A stretch of DNA of 64,000 bases from contig NZ_FNUM01000002.1 in NCBI RefSeq assembly GCF_900107995.1, positions 20,273 to 84,272 of the forward strand. Direction: 5' to 3'. The DNA is from Alcanivorax sp. DSM 26293 (GTDB lineage: Bacteria > Pseudomonadota > Gammaproteobacteria > Pseudomonadales > Alcanivoracaceae). Shown here in pieces: positions 50,943 through 60,471 of the stretch. Within the stretch, counting starts at the first letter, position 1; each line of letters starts with the position of its first letter. A model generated the notes under the pieces. It was not told where the DNA came from, ran no database searches, and worked only from the letters and a program-made list of their open reading frames with translations. The translations under genes and the position numbers were made by a program.

Positions 50943-52123
50943 CACCCTCTGGCAGACAACGCCTGACCGTTCTTGGTGCCACCGGCAGCATTGGCCAGCA
51001 GACGCTGGACGTGGTGGCCCGGCATCCGGAGCGCTATGAGGTATTCGCCCTTACGGCCAGCTCCCGCTGGCAGCTGATGGCGGAGCTTTGCCTGGCGGTC
51101 CGGCCGCGCTTTGCGGCTATGTCGGATCCGGCGGCGGCAGCGTCACTGAGGAACCATCTGGCCGAGGCCGGGTCTCAAGTGGAAGTGTTATCCGGCCCCC
51201 AGTCCCTGGCGGATCTTGCCGCGCATCCGGATGCGGATACCGTGGTGGCAGCCATCGTTGGCGCGGCGGGGGTCAGGCCCACGCTGGCGGCGGTGGAAAG
51301 TGGCAAGCGAGTATTGCTGGCCAACAAGGAAGCCCTGGTCGTCACCGGTTCATTGTTTATGGATGCGGTGAAGCGTCACGGGGCTACGTTGTTGCCACTG
51401 GATTCCGAGCACAATGCGATTTTCCAGTGCCTTCCGGCGGAAGGGGTTAACGCGGGGGTTGAGAGACTGCTGCTGACGGCTTCCGGAGGCCCGTTCCGGG
51501 AATTCAGTGCCGCCGAGCTTGCCGCAGTGACACCGGCCCAGGCGGTAAAACACCCTAACTGGGATATGGGACCGAAAATCTCGGTGGATTCTGCCACCTT
51601 GATGAACAAGGGGCTGGAATTTATCGAAGCCTGCTGGTTATTCGATGTGTCCCCGGAGATGGTCGATGTGGTGGTGCACCCCCAGAGCGTGGTCCATTCC
51701 ATGGTGGCCTACCGGGACGGTTCGGTACTGGCACAAATGGGCACGCCGGATATGCGTACCCCCATCGCCTGTGGTCTGTCCTGGCCGGAACGAGTGGAGT
51801 CCGGTGCCCAGCGACTGGATTTTTCCACCCTGGTGGGGCTGAACTTCGAGGCGCCGGATTTGCAGCGTTTTCCCTGCCTGGGGCTGGCCCGGGACGCCAT
51901 GCGCGCAGGCGGAACTGCCACGGCGGTATTGAATGCGGCCAACGAGGAAGCTGTTGCCGCCTTTCTGGCTGGCAGGCTGGATTTTATGGGGATTCCCGCC
52001 GTGGTGGCGCGCACGCTGGAAAGCCAGTCTGCTCCCGCCTGTCAGGATGTGGAATCGGTAATGGACATTGATCGACAGGCACGCAGTGCCGCCTGTCAGT
52101 GGATCAAGGAGCGCGGATGCTGA
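50939..52123 (+). CDS. dxr: 1-deoxy-D-xylulose 5-phosphate reductoisomerase Dxr
   Basis: 394 residues. The NADPH-binding [20 protein letters not shown] is at the N-terminus; the metal and substrate residues are in [23 protein letters not shown] and the [10 protein letters not shown] motif. It is the committed step of the MEP isoprenoid pathway, supplying UppS. The start is GTG at 50939, set by the 4-base overlap with cdsA. The stop overlaps rseP by 7 bases. Confidence 0.97.
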   Translation: MTPSGRQRLTVLGATGSIGQQTLDVVARHPERYEVFALTASSRWQLMAELCLAVRPRFAAMSDPAAAASLRNHLAEAGSQVEVLSGPQSLADLAAHPDADTVVAAIVGAAGVRPTLAAVESGKRVLLANKEALVVTGSLFMDAVKRHGATLLPLDSEHNAIFQCLPAEGVNAGVERLLLTASGGPFREFSAAELAAVTPAQAVKHPNWDMGPKISVDSATLMNKGLEFIEACWLFDVSPEMVDVVVHPQSVVHSMVAYRDGSVLAQMGTPDMRTPIACGLSWPERVESGAQRLDFSTLVGLNFEAPDLQRFPCLGLARDAMRAGGTATAVLNAANEEAVAAFLAGRLDFMGIPAVVARTLESQSAPACQDVESVMDIDRQARSAACQWIKERGC

Positions 52124-53424
52124 CGATTCTGGCCTTTGTCGTCACTATTGTCATTATTGTGGCTTTCCATGAATGGGGCCACTTTCTGGCCATGCGAGCC
52201 TTCGGCGTCCGGGTGCTGACTTTTTCCGTGGGCTTTGGCCCCAAGCTGTTTCGGTTCAAGGACAGGAAGGGGACCGAATGGGTGATCAGCGGCATTCCTC
52301 TGGGGGGCTATGTTAAGCCCCTGGATGCCCGCGAAGACGAAACCGCAGCCGGGGACCCGGGTGAATTTTCCAGTAAACCTGCGTGGCAGAGAGTCGTTAC
52401 CTACGCTGCCGGCCCGGTATTCAATTTTATCCTCGCCATGCTGATCTACTGGTTGTTAATGGTCAGTTTCGGGCAAAGTCGTATGCAGGCGGTCGTAGGC
52501 CCGGTAACGCCCGGAACGGTGGCGGAGCAGGCTGGGTTTGCGCCGGGAGACCGGATTGAAGAGGCAGGCGGAACCGCGGTAGAAGGCTGGCGCCCCTTTT
52601 ATAACGAACTGATTCTGCACCTGGGTGAGAAAGAAAAGCTGCCGGTAACGGTGACGACGGCATCCGGTGATACCGCCGTACGCGAGCTGGATACCTCCCC
52701 CTGGTCGGCTGATCTGGAACAGCTTCCTCTTGATGCGCTGGGCATCAGCCAGGCGGTATTGATCGGTGAAGTGGTGGCGGGCAGTGCGGCTGATCAGGCG
52801 GGTTTGCGCGCACAGGATCAGGTGGTTGCCCTCAATGGTGAGCCGGTGGCTGGCTGGCAGAGCTGGCAGGAAGCCATCATGGCCTCCGCGGGCGAGACAC
52901 TGGAAATCACCGTGTTGAGAGACGGTGCCCTGCGGCGTTTTGCCGTGACTCCGGAAACTGTCACGGAAGGGGAGCAGACCTTTGGCCGTATCGGTGTGGC
53001 CATGGGCGGCATCTATCAACAGCAATTCGGCCCGGCTGGTGCCATCCTGGCGGCTTCCGAACGCTTTGCGGAGCAGTGCGAGGTCGTTTGGGCCAGCCTG
53101 GTGAAACTGGTCACCGGCAAACTGTCCCTGGATAATCTGGGTGGTCCCATTACCATTGCCCAGGTGGCCGGGGAGAGCGCCTCCTACGGGATTGCCAGTT
53201 TTCTGGCATTGCTGGCTTATCTGAGTATCACTCTCGGCATTATCAATCTGTTACCGGTACCCATGCTGGATGGCGGCTGGATTTTCTTTGGAATCATTGA
53301 AATGATCCGCGGTCGCAGTTTACCGGAGCGGTTTCTTATGGCCGCACAAGGAGTAGGGCTGATGCTTGTTGTCAGCTTTATGCTACTGGCCATTTACAAC
53401 GACTTGGTGAAGCAGTTTTCATGA
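52117..53424 (+). CDS. rseP: RIP zinc metalloprotease RseP
   Basis: 435 residues. The intramembrane zinc site is FHEWGH (His18, Glu19, His22) in the first helix, with the third ligand in [15 protein letters not shown] near the C-terminus. Two PDZ domains lie between (about 115-190 and 210-300). RseP makes the second cut in RseA to release sigma-E on envelope stress and also clears signal peptides. AAGGAG precedes the ATG at 52117. It overlaps bamA by 4 bases. Confidence 0.96.
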   Translation: MLTILAFVVTIVIIVAFHEWGHFLAMRAFGVRVLTFSVGFGPKLFRFKDRKGTEWVISGIPLGGYVKPLDAREDETAAGDPGEFSSKPAWQRVVTYAAGPVFNFILAMLIYWLLMVSFGQSRMQAVVGPVTPGTVAEQAGFAPGDRIEEAGGTAVEGWRPFYNELILHLGEKEKLPVTVTTASGDTAVRELDTSPWSADLEQLPLDALGISQAVLIGEVVAGSAADQAGLRAQDQVVALNGEPVAGWQSWQEAIMASAGETLEITVLRDGALRRFAVTPETVTEGEQTFGRIGVAMGGIYQQQFGPAGAILAASERFAEQCEVVWASLVKLVTGKLSLDNLGGPITIAQVAGESASYGIASFLALLAYLSITLGIINLLPVPMLDGGWIFFGIIEMIRGRSLPERFLMAAQGVGLMLVVSFMLLAIYNDLVKQFS

Positions 53425-55784
53425 GATTTGGGGACAAACTAAACCGCCTGCTGAAAGGCCTTCTGGCGGTAGCCTGCCTGTGTCTGATTCCCTGGGCGAA
53501 CGCGGAATCCCTGTTGCCGTTCAAGGTGCACGATGTGCGCGTGGAAGGGCTGCAACGTCTGCCGGTGGAACGGGTCTATGCGGAATTGCCCATTCAGGCG
53601 GGGGATACCGTGGACCGCGACCAGATTGTGGATGCGGTACAACGCCTGTTTGCCACCGGCAATTTCGAGGATGTTCAGTTGGGGCGGGATGGCGATGATC
53701 TGGTCGTGGTCGTGGCGGAAAGGCCCAGCATTGCCCGTATTGATCTGTCCGGTAACAAATCCATCGATGAGGAAAACCTGCGCAAGGGGCTGACCGAGGC
53801 GGGACTGGTCGAAGGAGAGGTGTTCCAGCGCTCTACCTTGCAGGCCATTGCCGGCGAGCTGGAACGCCAGTATGTGAGCCAGGGGCGTTACGGGGCCGAC
53901 ATCAAGACCGAATCCGTGCCCTTGCCGCGTAACCGTGTGGCCCTCAAGATCGAGATTTATGAAGGGAAGGCCGCCCGCATCCGCGATATCAATATCGTTG
54001 GTAACGACCTGTTCGATGATGAGGAACTGCTCAAGGATTTCGAACTGAACTCCACGGGATTCTGGTCGTTCATCAAGGGGGATGACAAATATTCCCGGCA
54101 GAAACTGAGCGGCGACCTGGAGCGGTTGCGTTCCTATTACCTTGATCGCGGTTATATCAACTTTTCCATCGAGTCCACGCAGGTGTCGGTGACACCGGAT
54201 CGCCGCAGTGTCTTTATCACCGTCAATGTGGCGGAGGGTGAACAGTACACGGTGAATGAAGTGAAACTGGCCGGGGATCTGGTTGTGGCCGAGGAGCAAC
54301 TCGAGCCGCTACTGATCGTCAAAAAAGGGCAGGTGTTCAGTCAGCAGCTGGTCACCTATACCAATGACCTGCTCAAACGTCGTCTTGGTAACGAGGGTTA
54401 TACCTTTGCTGAGGTCAACGGCCGCGATCACAACGCCAATGATGAAGACAATACTGTCGACGTGACCTTTTATGTGGAGCCGGGTCGCAAGGTTTACGTG
54501 CGCCGCATCAATTTCAGTGGCAATGCAAAAACCGATGATGAAGTGCTTCGCCGGGAGTTGCGTCAGTTTGAACAAGCGCCGGCCAACACCTCCCTGGTGG
54601 ATCTGTCCCGCCAGCGTCTGCAGCGTCTGGGGTACTTCAGTGTGGTGGAAGCCGACACGCCCCGGGTACCGAATTCCGAAGACCTGGTGGATGTGGAGTA
54701 CAAGGTGGAAGAGCAGCCCTCCGGTTCCATCGGGGCCAATGTGGGCTTTTCGGATGCATCCGGCTTTATCTTTGGTGCCAACGTGACCCAGAACAACTGG
54801 CGTGGCTCCGGCAACCGGGTGTCATTTGCGCTCAGCCGCTCTGATATCCGTGATTCCTACAGCTTTTCCCACTACAACCCTTACTACACGCTGGACGGGG
54901 TGAGTCGCGGCTTCAGTTTGTTCTATTCGGAAATTGATTTCGATGAGACCACGGTGGCGTCCTATGCGGCGGACCGTCTGGGTGGGTCAGTGACATTCGG
55001 TTATCCGATTTCCGAATATTCACGGCTGAGTTTCGGGGGTACCTACGAGAGGACCGATATCACCACCGGGGATTTTGTCGCCGTTGATATCTTCAACTTC
55101 CTGGAGAAGGAAGGTACCGAGTTCAACGAATACAAATTCAATGCTTCCTTGCAGACCAGCACGCTAAACCGGGGTGTGTTGCCGGACCGGGGCTGGTCCA
55201 GCAGCGTGGGGCTGGAAGTTGCGGTCCCGGGTTCCGACTACGGGTTCTACAAGCTGAACTGGAACGGTCAGAAATACTTCCCGATTACCCAGCGATGGAC
55301 ATTGCGGACCCGGGCGGATGTGGCCTATGGGGACGGCTATGGCGATGATGCCGTATTGCCCTTCTTCGAGAACTATTACTCCGGCGGTATTGGTTCGGTA
55401 AGGGGTTATGAATCCCGCTCTCTGGGGCCTCGCTCAGAAGGTCTGGCGTTCTTTCTCAATGGTACCCGTGATCCGGATCCGGATCCGATCGGTGGCAACC
55501 TGCTCACCGAGGCCAGCCTGGAGCTGATTTTCCCGACGCCGTTTGCGCCGGAATCCCGAAGCGTGCGAACCTTCCTGTTCGCCGATGCGGGCAACGTGTT
55601 TGAAACCGAACGTAGTGATATTGTGGCCGATTTCGATGTCACTGACTTGCGTACTTCCGTGGGGGTGGGTCTGACCTGGCTGACAGCAATCGGCCCGCTC
55701 AGTTTCAACCTCGCCAAGGCATTGAATGACCAGACTGGCGATGACACGGAAGTTTTCCAATTTTCTCTGGGACAGACTTTTTAG
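53421..55784 (+). CDS. bamA: Outer membrane protein assembly factor BamA
   Basis: 787 residues. A signal peptide (LLKGLLAVACLCLIPWANA) is followed by five POTRA domains (about 30-430) and a C-terminal 16-strand barrel. The VRGF/Y substrate-folding motif appears as GGIGSVRGYESRSLGPRSEG, and the protein ends FQFSLGQTF with the terminal Phe that marks outer-membrane barrels. BamA is the core of the BAM complex; Skp, encoded next, delivers clients to it. Start by ATGA overlap with rseP. Confidence 0.97.
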   Translation: MRFGDKLNRLLKGLLAVACLCLIPWANAESLLPFKVHDVRVEGLQRLPVERVYAELPIQAGDTVDRDQIVDAVQRLFATGNFEDVQLGRDGDDLVVVVAERPSIARIDLSGNKSIDEENLRKGLTEAGLVEGEVFQRSTLQAIAGELERQYVSQGRYGADIKTESVPLPRNRVALKIEIYEGKAARIRDINIVGNDLFDDEELLKDFELNSTGFWSFIKGDDKYSRQKLSGDLERLRSYYLDRGYINFSIESTQVSVTPDRRSVFITVNVAEGEQYTVNEVKLAGDLVVAEEQLEPLLIVKKGQVFSQQLVTYTNDLLKRRLGNEGYTFAEVNGRDHNANDEDNTVDVTFYVEPGRKVYVRRINFSGNAKTDDEVLRRELRQFEQAPANTSLVDLSRQRLQRLGYFSVVEADTPRVPNSEDLVDVEYKVEEQPSGSIGANVGFSDASGFIFGANVTQNNWRGSGNRVSFALSRSDIRDSYSFSHYNPYYTLDGVSRGFSLFYSEIDFDETTVASYAADRLGGSVTFGYPISEYSRLSFGGTYERTDITTGDFVAVDIFNFLEKEGTEFNEYKFNASLQTSTLNRGVLPDRGWSSSVGLEVAVPGSDYGFYKLNWNGQKYFPITQRWTLRTRADVAYGDGYGDDAVLPFFENYYSGGIGSVRGYESRSLGPRSEGLAFFLNGTRDPDPDPIGGNLLTEASLELIFPTPFAPESRSVRTFLFADAGNVFETERSDIVADFDVTDLRTSVGVGLTWLTAIGPLSFNLAKALNDQTGDDTEVFQFSLGQTF

Positions 55785-55794
55785 GAGTTTAATA

Positions 55795-56292
55795 ATGATG
55801 AAAAAATGGATTGTTGCTTTTGTTGTGATGCTGCCCGCGCTTGCCATGGCTGAAAGCCGTGTGGGTGTGATTGATCCCATCGGTGCGCTGCAAGCTGCCG
55901 ATAATGTGAAAGCACGCATGAGCGCACTGGAAAAAGAGCTGGGCGCCGATGAACAGCGTCTTAACAGCCTGCGCCAGGAAGTGGGCAAGATGCAGGAAAA
56001 AATCCAGAAAGAAGGCATGACCATGTCTTCCGAGCAGCAGGAGCAGATGCAGACCGAAGGTCAGCAGAAAATGATCGAAATCCAGAGCCTGCAGCGCAAA
56101 CTGCAAAAGCGTGCCAACGATGCCCAGCGTGAACTGCTGCAGGAAATGGAACCCAAACTGCAAAGCGCCGTGGCCGAGGTCGCCAAGAAAGAGAATCTGG
56201 ACCTGGTTGTCAGTGCCCAGGCTGTGATCTACACCAAACCGGACCTGGACATCACCGAAGCGGTGACCAAGCAACTGAACAAGATGAAGTGA
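55795..56292 (+). CDS. skp: Periplasmic chaperone Skp (OmpH)
   Basis: 165 residues. The signal peptide MMKKWIVAFVVMLPALAMAE is followed by ESRVGVIDPIGALQAADNVK and a long helical hairpin (about 45-130, rich in Glu, Gln, Lys), the Skp tentacles, then the C-terminal strand NLDLVVSAQAVIY. It trimerises and holds unfolded outer-membrane proteins in transit to BamA. Two tandem ATGs (55795 and 55798) are possible starts after TTAGGAG. It overlaps lpxD by one base. Confidence 0.93.
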   Translation: MMKKWIVAFVVMLPALAMAESRVGVIDPIGALQAADNVKARMSALEKELGADEQRLNSLRQEVGKMQEKIQKEGMTMSSEQQEQMQTEGQQKMIEIQSLQRKLQKRANDAQRELLQEMEPKLQSAVAEVAKKENLDLVVSAQAVIYTKPDLDITEAVTKQLNKMK

Positions 56293-57302
56293 TGCTGACT
56301 CTGCGCGAATTGGCCAGCCAGCTGGATGCGGAGCTGGTCGGGGACCCCGACCAGCAGGTTGATGGCCTGGGAACAATACAATCTGCCACGGGCAGCCAGC
56401 TGACGTTTCTGGCCAACCCCCGTTATCGCAGTTTTCTGGAGCAGACCCGGGCTGCCGCAGTGCTGATTCCTGAATCCCAGCGGGAATTCTGCCCGGTGGC
56501 TGCGCTGATCGTGAAAGATCCCTACTTGTCATTTGCCCGGGCCAGTGCCTTTTTTGAAACCGCACCCGTGGCAACGCCGGGGATTCATCCCTCTGCCGTG
56601 GTCGACGATCTGGCAACGATTGCCGCTTCCGCCTCGATTGGCCCGAATGCAGTGATCGATGCCGGCGTGACGGTGGGCGAGGGGGCCGTGATTATGGCCA
56701 ATTCCGTGATAGGTGCCGGTTCTCAGATCGGTGACCAGTGCAGAATCTGGTCAAATGTTACAATTTACCATGGTGTCACACTGGGACCGCGCACTATCAT
56801 ACACGCCAATTGTGTAATTGGTGGCGATGGGTTCGGTTTCGCCTTCAATGGCGGTGGCTGGACCAAGCTGCACCAGGTCGGCGGAGTCGTCATCGGTGCC
56901 GATGTGGAAATCGGCGCCGGAACAACCGTGGATCGGGGTGCCATTGAAGATACCGTGATCGGCGATGGGGTGATTCTGGATAATCAGATCCAGGTCGCTC
57001 ACAACGTGGTAATCGGCAATCATACCGCTATCGCCGGCAAAGCCGGCATTGCCGGTTCAGCGAAAATCGGTGCTTACTGCCTGATTGGCGGAGCCGCCGG
57101 CATTGCCGGACATATCGAGGTATGTGACAAGGTGCAGATTCTTGCCATGTCACTGGTTTCCAGCTCTATCACCGAACCGGGTACCTACGGTTCTGCGTTG
57201 CCTGTGGATACCCAGAGCCGCTATCGTCGGAACGTGGCTCGCTTCCGGAACCTTGATGATCTGGCCCGCCGTGTGCGCAAACTGGAACGTTCAAGCGATT
57301 AA
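56292..57302 (+). CDS. lpxD: UDP-3-O-(3-hydroxyacyl)glucosamine N-acyltransferase LpxD
   Basis: 336 residues. The N-terminal uridine-binding domain (LTFLANPRYRSFLEQTRAAA) precedes a left-handed beta-helix of hexapeptide repeats, with the catalytic-His segment NQIQVAHNVVIGNHTAIAGK. A short C-terminal helix follows (ARRVRKLERSS). It adds the second acyl chain in lipid A synthesis. The ATG at 56292 overlaps the skp stop (TGATG); a GTG one codon upstream is also possible. Confidence 0.96.
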   Translation: MLTLRELASQLDAELVGDPDQQVDGLGTIQSATGSQLTFLANPRYRSFLEQTRAAAVLIPESQREFCPVAALIVKDPYLSFARASAFFETAPVATPGIHPSAVVDDLATIAASASIGPNAVIDAGVTVGEGAVIMANSVIGAGSQIGDQCRIWSNVTIYHGVTLGPRTIIHANCVIGGDGFGFAFNGGGWTKLHQVGGVVIGADVEIGAGTTVDRGAIEDTVIGDGVILDNQIQVAHNVVIGNHTAIAGKAGIAGSAKIGAYCLIGGAAGIAGHIEVCDKVQILAMSLVSSSITEPGTYGSALPVDTQSRYRRNVARFRNLDDLARRVRKLERSSD

Positions 57303-57338
57303 CGGCCGCGTATTGCGGCACTTGCCTGTGTGGAACAC

Positions 57339-57779
57339 ATGATGATGGATATTCAGGCGGTCAGGGAATACCTGCCGCATCGTTACCCTTTTTTGTTGGT
57401 TGACCGGGTTCTCGACGTGGAGCCAGGCAAGCGTATTGAAGCGATCAAGAACGTGACCATTAACGAGCCTTTCTTTAATGGCCACTTCCCCCACGAACCG
57501 ATCATGCCGGGTGTGCTGATCATTGAAGCCATGGCCCAGGCTGCCGGTATTCTGGGGTTCGTTACCGAAAACAAGAAGCCCGGTGATGGCTACATCTATT
57601 TGTTGGTGGGCACGGACCGTGCACGCTTCAAGCGCCGGGTGGTGCCGGGTGATACTCTGCACCTCAGTGCCGAGTTCATCATGACCAAACGCAATATCCT
57701 CAAGTTTGCCTGCGAGGCCAAGGTCGACGGCAAGATTGTCGCCAGCGCCGAGATGCTGGTAGCTGAACAGAAGGTCTGA
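57339..57779 (+). CDS. fabZ: 3-hydroxyacyl-ACP dehydratase FabZ
   Basis: 146 residues. The active-site His is in [20 protein letters not shown] and the catalytic Glu in the same segment (EAMAQAAG). [19 protein letters not shown] is the FabZ signature. It dehydrates 3-hydroxyacyl-ACP in fatty acid elongation and competes with LpxA/LpxD for hydroxyacyl-ACP. The start is uncertain: three tandem ATGs (57339, 57342, 57345) follow a GTG at 57330; family members begin MMDI, supporting 57339 or 57342. It lies 36 bases after lpxD. Confidence 0.95.
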   Translation: MMMDIQAVREYLPHRYPFLLVDRVLDVEPGKRIEAIKNVTINEPFFNGHFPHEPIMPGVLIIEAMAQAAGILGFVTENKKPGDGYIYLLVGTDRARFKRRVVPGDTLHLSAEFIMTKRNILKFACEAKVDGKIVASAEMLVAEQKV

Positions 57780-57851
57780 GTCGGGCGGCATATTCCCGCA
57801 CGGGTTTGACGTATACTTCCCGTATTCACAGCAGAATAAAGCGAAACTTTC

Positions 57852-58619
57852 ATGATACATCCGACCGCCCTTATCGATCCGGCCGCGGAGCTTGCAGAGG
57901 ACGTGCAGGTCGGCCCCTTCACGGTCATCGGCCCCGATGTGAAAATTGGTGCTGGTACCGTCATTGAGTCTCATGTGGTCATCAAGGGACCGACCACCAT
58001 CGGCAAGAACAATCGCATCTTCCAGTTCGCGTCCGTGGGCGAGGAGTGCCAGGACAAGAAGTACAAGGGTGAGCCGACCCGGCTGGAAATCGGCGATGAC
58101 AATGTGATCCGTGAATCCGTGACCATCCATCGCGGCACGATCCAGGACAATTCCCTGACCAAAATCGGCAGCCGTAATCTGCTGATGGCCTATGTGCACG
58201 TGGCCCATGACTGCATCGTGGGTAACGACTGCATCTTTGCCAATAACGCCTCGATCGCTGGCCATGCCCAGGTTGGTAACGGGGTGATTCTGGGAGGCAT
58301 GACCGGGGTCCATCAGTTCTGCAAGATTGGCTCCTATGCGATGACGTCCGGCTGCTCCTTTGTGATCAAGGATATTCCGGCCTACGTCATGGTCTCCGGG
58401 AACCCGGCCCATGCCCGAAGCATGAATTTCGAGGGAATGAAGCGCCGTGGCTGGTCGAAGGAAACCATCGCCTCCCTGCGCACGGCGTACAAGGTACTGT
58501 ATCGGCAGGGTCTGACCCAGGAGCAAGCGATCGCGGAAATGGAGGCCATGGAAGCTTCCCCCGAACTGCAGATCCTGATCGACTCCCTCAAGGCGTCCGA
58601 GCGCGGTATTACCCGCTAG
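57852..58619 (+). CDS. lpxA: UDP-N-acetylglucosamine acyltransferase LpxA
   Basis: 255 residues. Left-handed beta-helix made of hexapeptide repeats with the catalytic His in LMAYVHVAHDCIVGNDC and the GGMTGVHQFCKIG loop, then a C-terminal helical cap (RRGWSKETIASLRTAYKVLY). It starts lipid A synthesis by acylating UDP-GlcNAc. The length and conserved helix leave no doubt. A 72-bp gap separates it from fabZ; lpxB begins directly at the next base after its stop. Confidence 0.97.
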   Translation: MIHPTALIDPAAELAEDVQVGPFTVIGPDVKIGAGTVIESHVVIKGPTTIGKNNRIFQFASVGEECQDKKYKGEPTRLEIGDDNVIRESVTIHRGTIQDNSLTKIGSRNLLMAYVHVAHDCIVGNDCIFANNASIAGHAQVGNGVILGGMTGVHQFCKIGSYAMTSGCSFVIKDIPAYVMVSGNPAHARSMNFEGMKRRGWSKETIASLRTAYKVLYRQGLTQEQAIAEMEAMEASPELQILIDSLKASERGITR

Positions 58620-59774
58620 ATGAGCTCGCGCAAGGACGCTCCGAGGATTGCCCTGATCGCCGGAGAAGCCTCCGGCGATATTCTTGGTGCCGGCTTGATG
58701 CAGTCGTTGCAGGCGCGTTACCCGGATGCCCGTTTTATCGGAGTGGGCGGCGAGGAAATGACCGCTGCGGGCCTGTCCAGTCTGTTCCCCATGGAAAAAC
58801 TCTCCGTGATGGGTATCACCGAGGTGATATCCCATTTGCCGGAGCTGCTGCGTCTTCGCAAGCAGCTGGTTGGCTTTCTGCTTGAACAGCAGCCGGATGT
58901 GGTGATCGGGATCGATTCCCCGGATTTTACCCTGCCCATTGCCCGTCGCCTTCATGACCAGGGTCTGAAAACGGTCCACTATGTGAGCCCCTCGGTATGG
59001 GCCTGGCGCCAGGGTCGGATCAAGGGAATCAAGCGCAGCATCGACCTGATGCTGTGTCTGCTGCCTTTCGAAGCTCGCTTTTATGAGCAGCACCAGGTGC
59101 CCGTGGCCTTTGTGGGTCACCCGCTGGCCGATCGGGTACCGCTGGAAACCGATACCCCTGCAGCCCGGGCCGAACTGGGGCTGACGGACAAGGGGGATAT
59201 CCTGGCGGTTCTGCCTGGCAGTCGGGGCGGGGAAGTGGGGCAGCTGATGCCGGCGTTCCTGGATGCCATGGTGGCCCTGCACGCTCAGCGTCCGCAGTTG
59301 CACTTCGTGATCCCCGCTGCCAACGCGGCCCGCCGTGAACAGATTCAGACGTTGCTCGCGTCGACAGCGGATTTGCCGGTTACCGTGGTGGACGGACAAA
59401 GCCGCACGGTAATGGCGGCGGCAGACGTGATTCTGATGGCGTCCGGCACGGCCACCCTGGAAGGCTTGCTGGTTGGCAAGCCCATGGTGGTGGGTTATCG
59501 GGTGGGGAAGGTGACCTATGCCATTGCCCGCCGTCTGGTGAAAAGTGAATTTGTCTCGCTACCGAACCTGCTCTGCCGGGAACAGCTGGTCCCGGAGCTG
59601 ATTCAGGATGGCCTCACCACCGATGCCATCGTGGAATCGGTCAATCACTGGTTTGATCACCTGGATCAGGCCGCAGCCCTCAAGTCCCGTTTCCGGGCGG
59701 TCCATGAACAGTTGCGTGGTGGCGCCAGTGAAAAGGCCGCGGACGCCGTGAGTCAGCTGCTGGAGCGGCGCTGA
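58620..59774 (+). CDS. lpxB: Lipid-A-disaccharide synthase LpxB
   Basis: 384 residues, GT-B fold of family GT19. Signatures are [40 protein letters not shown] and [16 protein letters not shown]. It joins UDP-diacylglucosamine and lipid X to form the lipid A disaccharide at the membrane. It follows lpxA with no gap and overlaps rnhB by one base (TGATG). Confidence 0.97.
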   Translation: MSSRKDAPRIALIAGEASGDILGAGLMQSLQARYPDARFIGVGGEEMTAAGLSSLFPMEKLSVMGITEVISHLPELLRLRKQLVGFLLEQQPDVVIGIDSPDFTLPIARRLHDQGLKTVHYVSPSVWAWRQGRIKGIKRSIDLMLCLLPFEARFYEQHQVPVAFVGHPLADRVPLETDTPAARAELGLTDKGDILAVLPGSRGGEVGQLMPAFLDAMVALHAQRPQLHFVIPAANAARREQIQTLLASTADLPVTVVDGQSRTVMAAADVILMASGTATLEGLLVGKPMVVGYRVGKVTYAIARRLVKSEFVSLPNLLCREQLVPELIQDGLTTDAIVESVNHWFDHLDQAAALKSRFRAVHEQLRGGASEKAADAVSQLLERR

Positions 59775-60412
59775 TGGATCCGTTTTCCGAGTACGCCCTG
59801 GCTGAGCCCTTTATCCCGTCAGTGTTCCGCTGGCAGCCGGGGATGCGGGTCGCCGGGGTAGATGAAGTCGGCCGTGGCCCGCTGGTGGGTGCGGTGGTCA
59901 CCGCCGCGGTGGTGCTGGACCCGCAGCGCCCGATCCCCGGTCTTGCAGACTCTAAAAAAATCAGTGAAAAGAAACGGTTGCAGCTGGAAGTTGAGATAAA
60001 GTCTCATGCTTTGGCCTGGTCCCTCGGGCGGGCCGAGCCAGAAGAAATCGACGAGCTCAATATTTTTCATGCTACCTTGCTGGCCATGCAGCGCGCGGTA
60101 GCCGCCTTGCCTCTTGACGTGCACGGCGTGCTGGTGGACGGTAATCGCGTCCCCGACTTTGCCTGTCCGGCAGAGGCGGTGGTGAAGGGGGATGGCCGGG
60201 TGCCGGCCATTTCTGCGGCCTCCATCCTGGCCAAGGTGGCCCGGGATCGGGAAATGCAGCAGCTTCATGCCTTGCACCCCCAATATGGCTTTGACCGCCA
60301 CAAGGGATACCCGACCAAGGTGCACCTTGCGGCACTGTCGCAGCATGGCGCCCTGGATCAGCATCGCCGCTCTTTCGGCCCTGTAGCAAGAATTCTTGGG
60401 ACCGATGCCTGA
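59774..60412 (+). CDS. rnhB: Ribonuclease HII
   Basis: 212 residues. The catalytic acids appear in [17 protein letters not shown] (Asp, Glu), [11 protein letters not shown] (Asp) and [12 protein letters not shown] (Asp). It removes misincorporated ribonucleotides and RNA primers from DNA. The family core starts at about residue 24; the N-terminal ~20 residues ([18 protein letters not shown]) are an extension. One-base overlap with lpxB; dnaE follows 59 bases later. Confidence 0.96.
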   Translation: MDPFSEYALAEPFIPSVFRWQPGMRVAGVDEVGRGPLVGAVVTAAVVLDPQRPIPGLADSKKISEKKRLQLEVEIKSHALAWSLGRAEPEEIDELNIFHATLLAMQRAVAALPLDVHGVLVDGNRVPDFACPAEAVVKGDGRVPAISAASILAKVARDREMQQLHALHPQYGFDRHKGYPTKVHLAALSQHGALDQHRRSFGPVARILGTDA

Positions 60413-60471
60413 CGCAAGCTGCGGGCATACCGGCGCATAACACGAATACAGAAAGACTGAGGAACACCCCA

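Noticed and set aside
57806..57840. Promoter for lpxA (TTGACG upstream)
   Set aside because: A good -35 is present but no -10 at 16-18 bases; the nearest AT-rich hexamer is about 21 bases away.
57291..59399. 702-codon open frame on the minus strand across fabZ-lpxA-lpxB
   Set aside because: It crosses three well-conserved plus-strand genes and their junctions; it is an artefact of codon bias.
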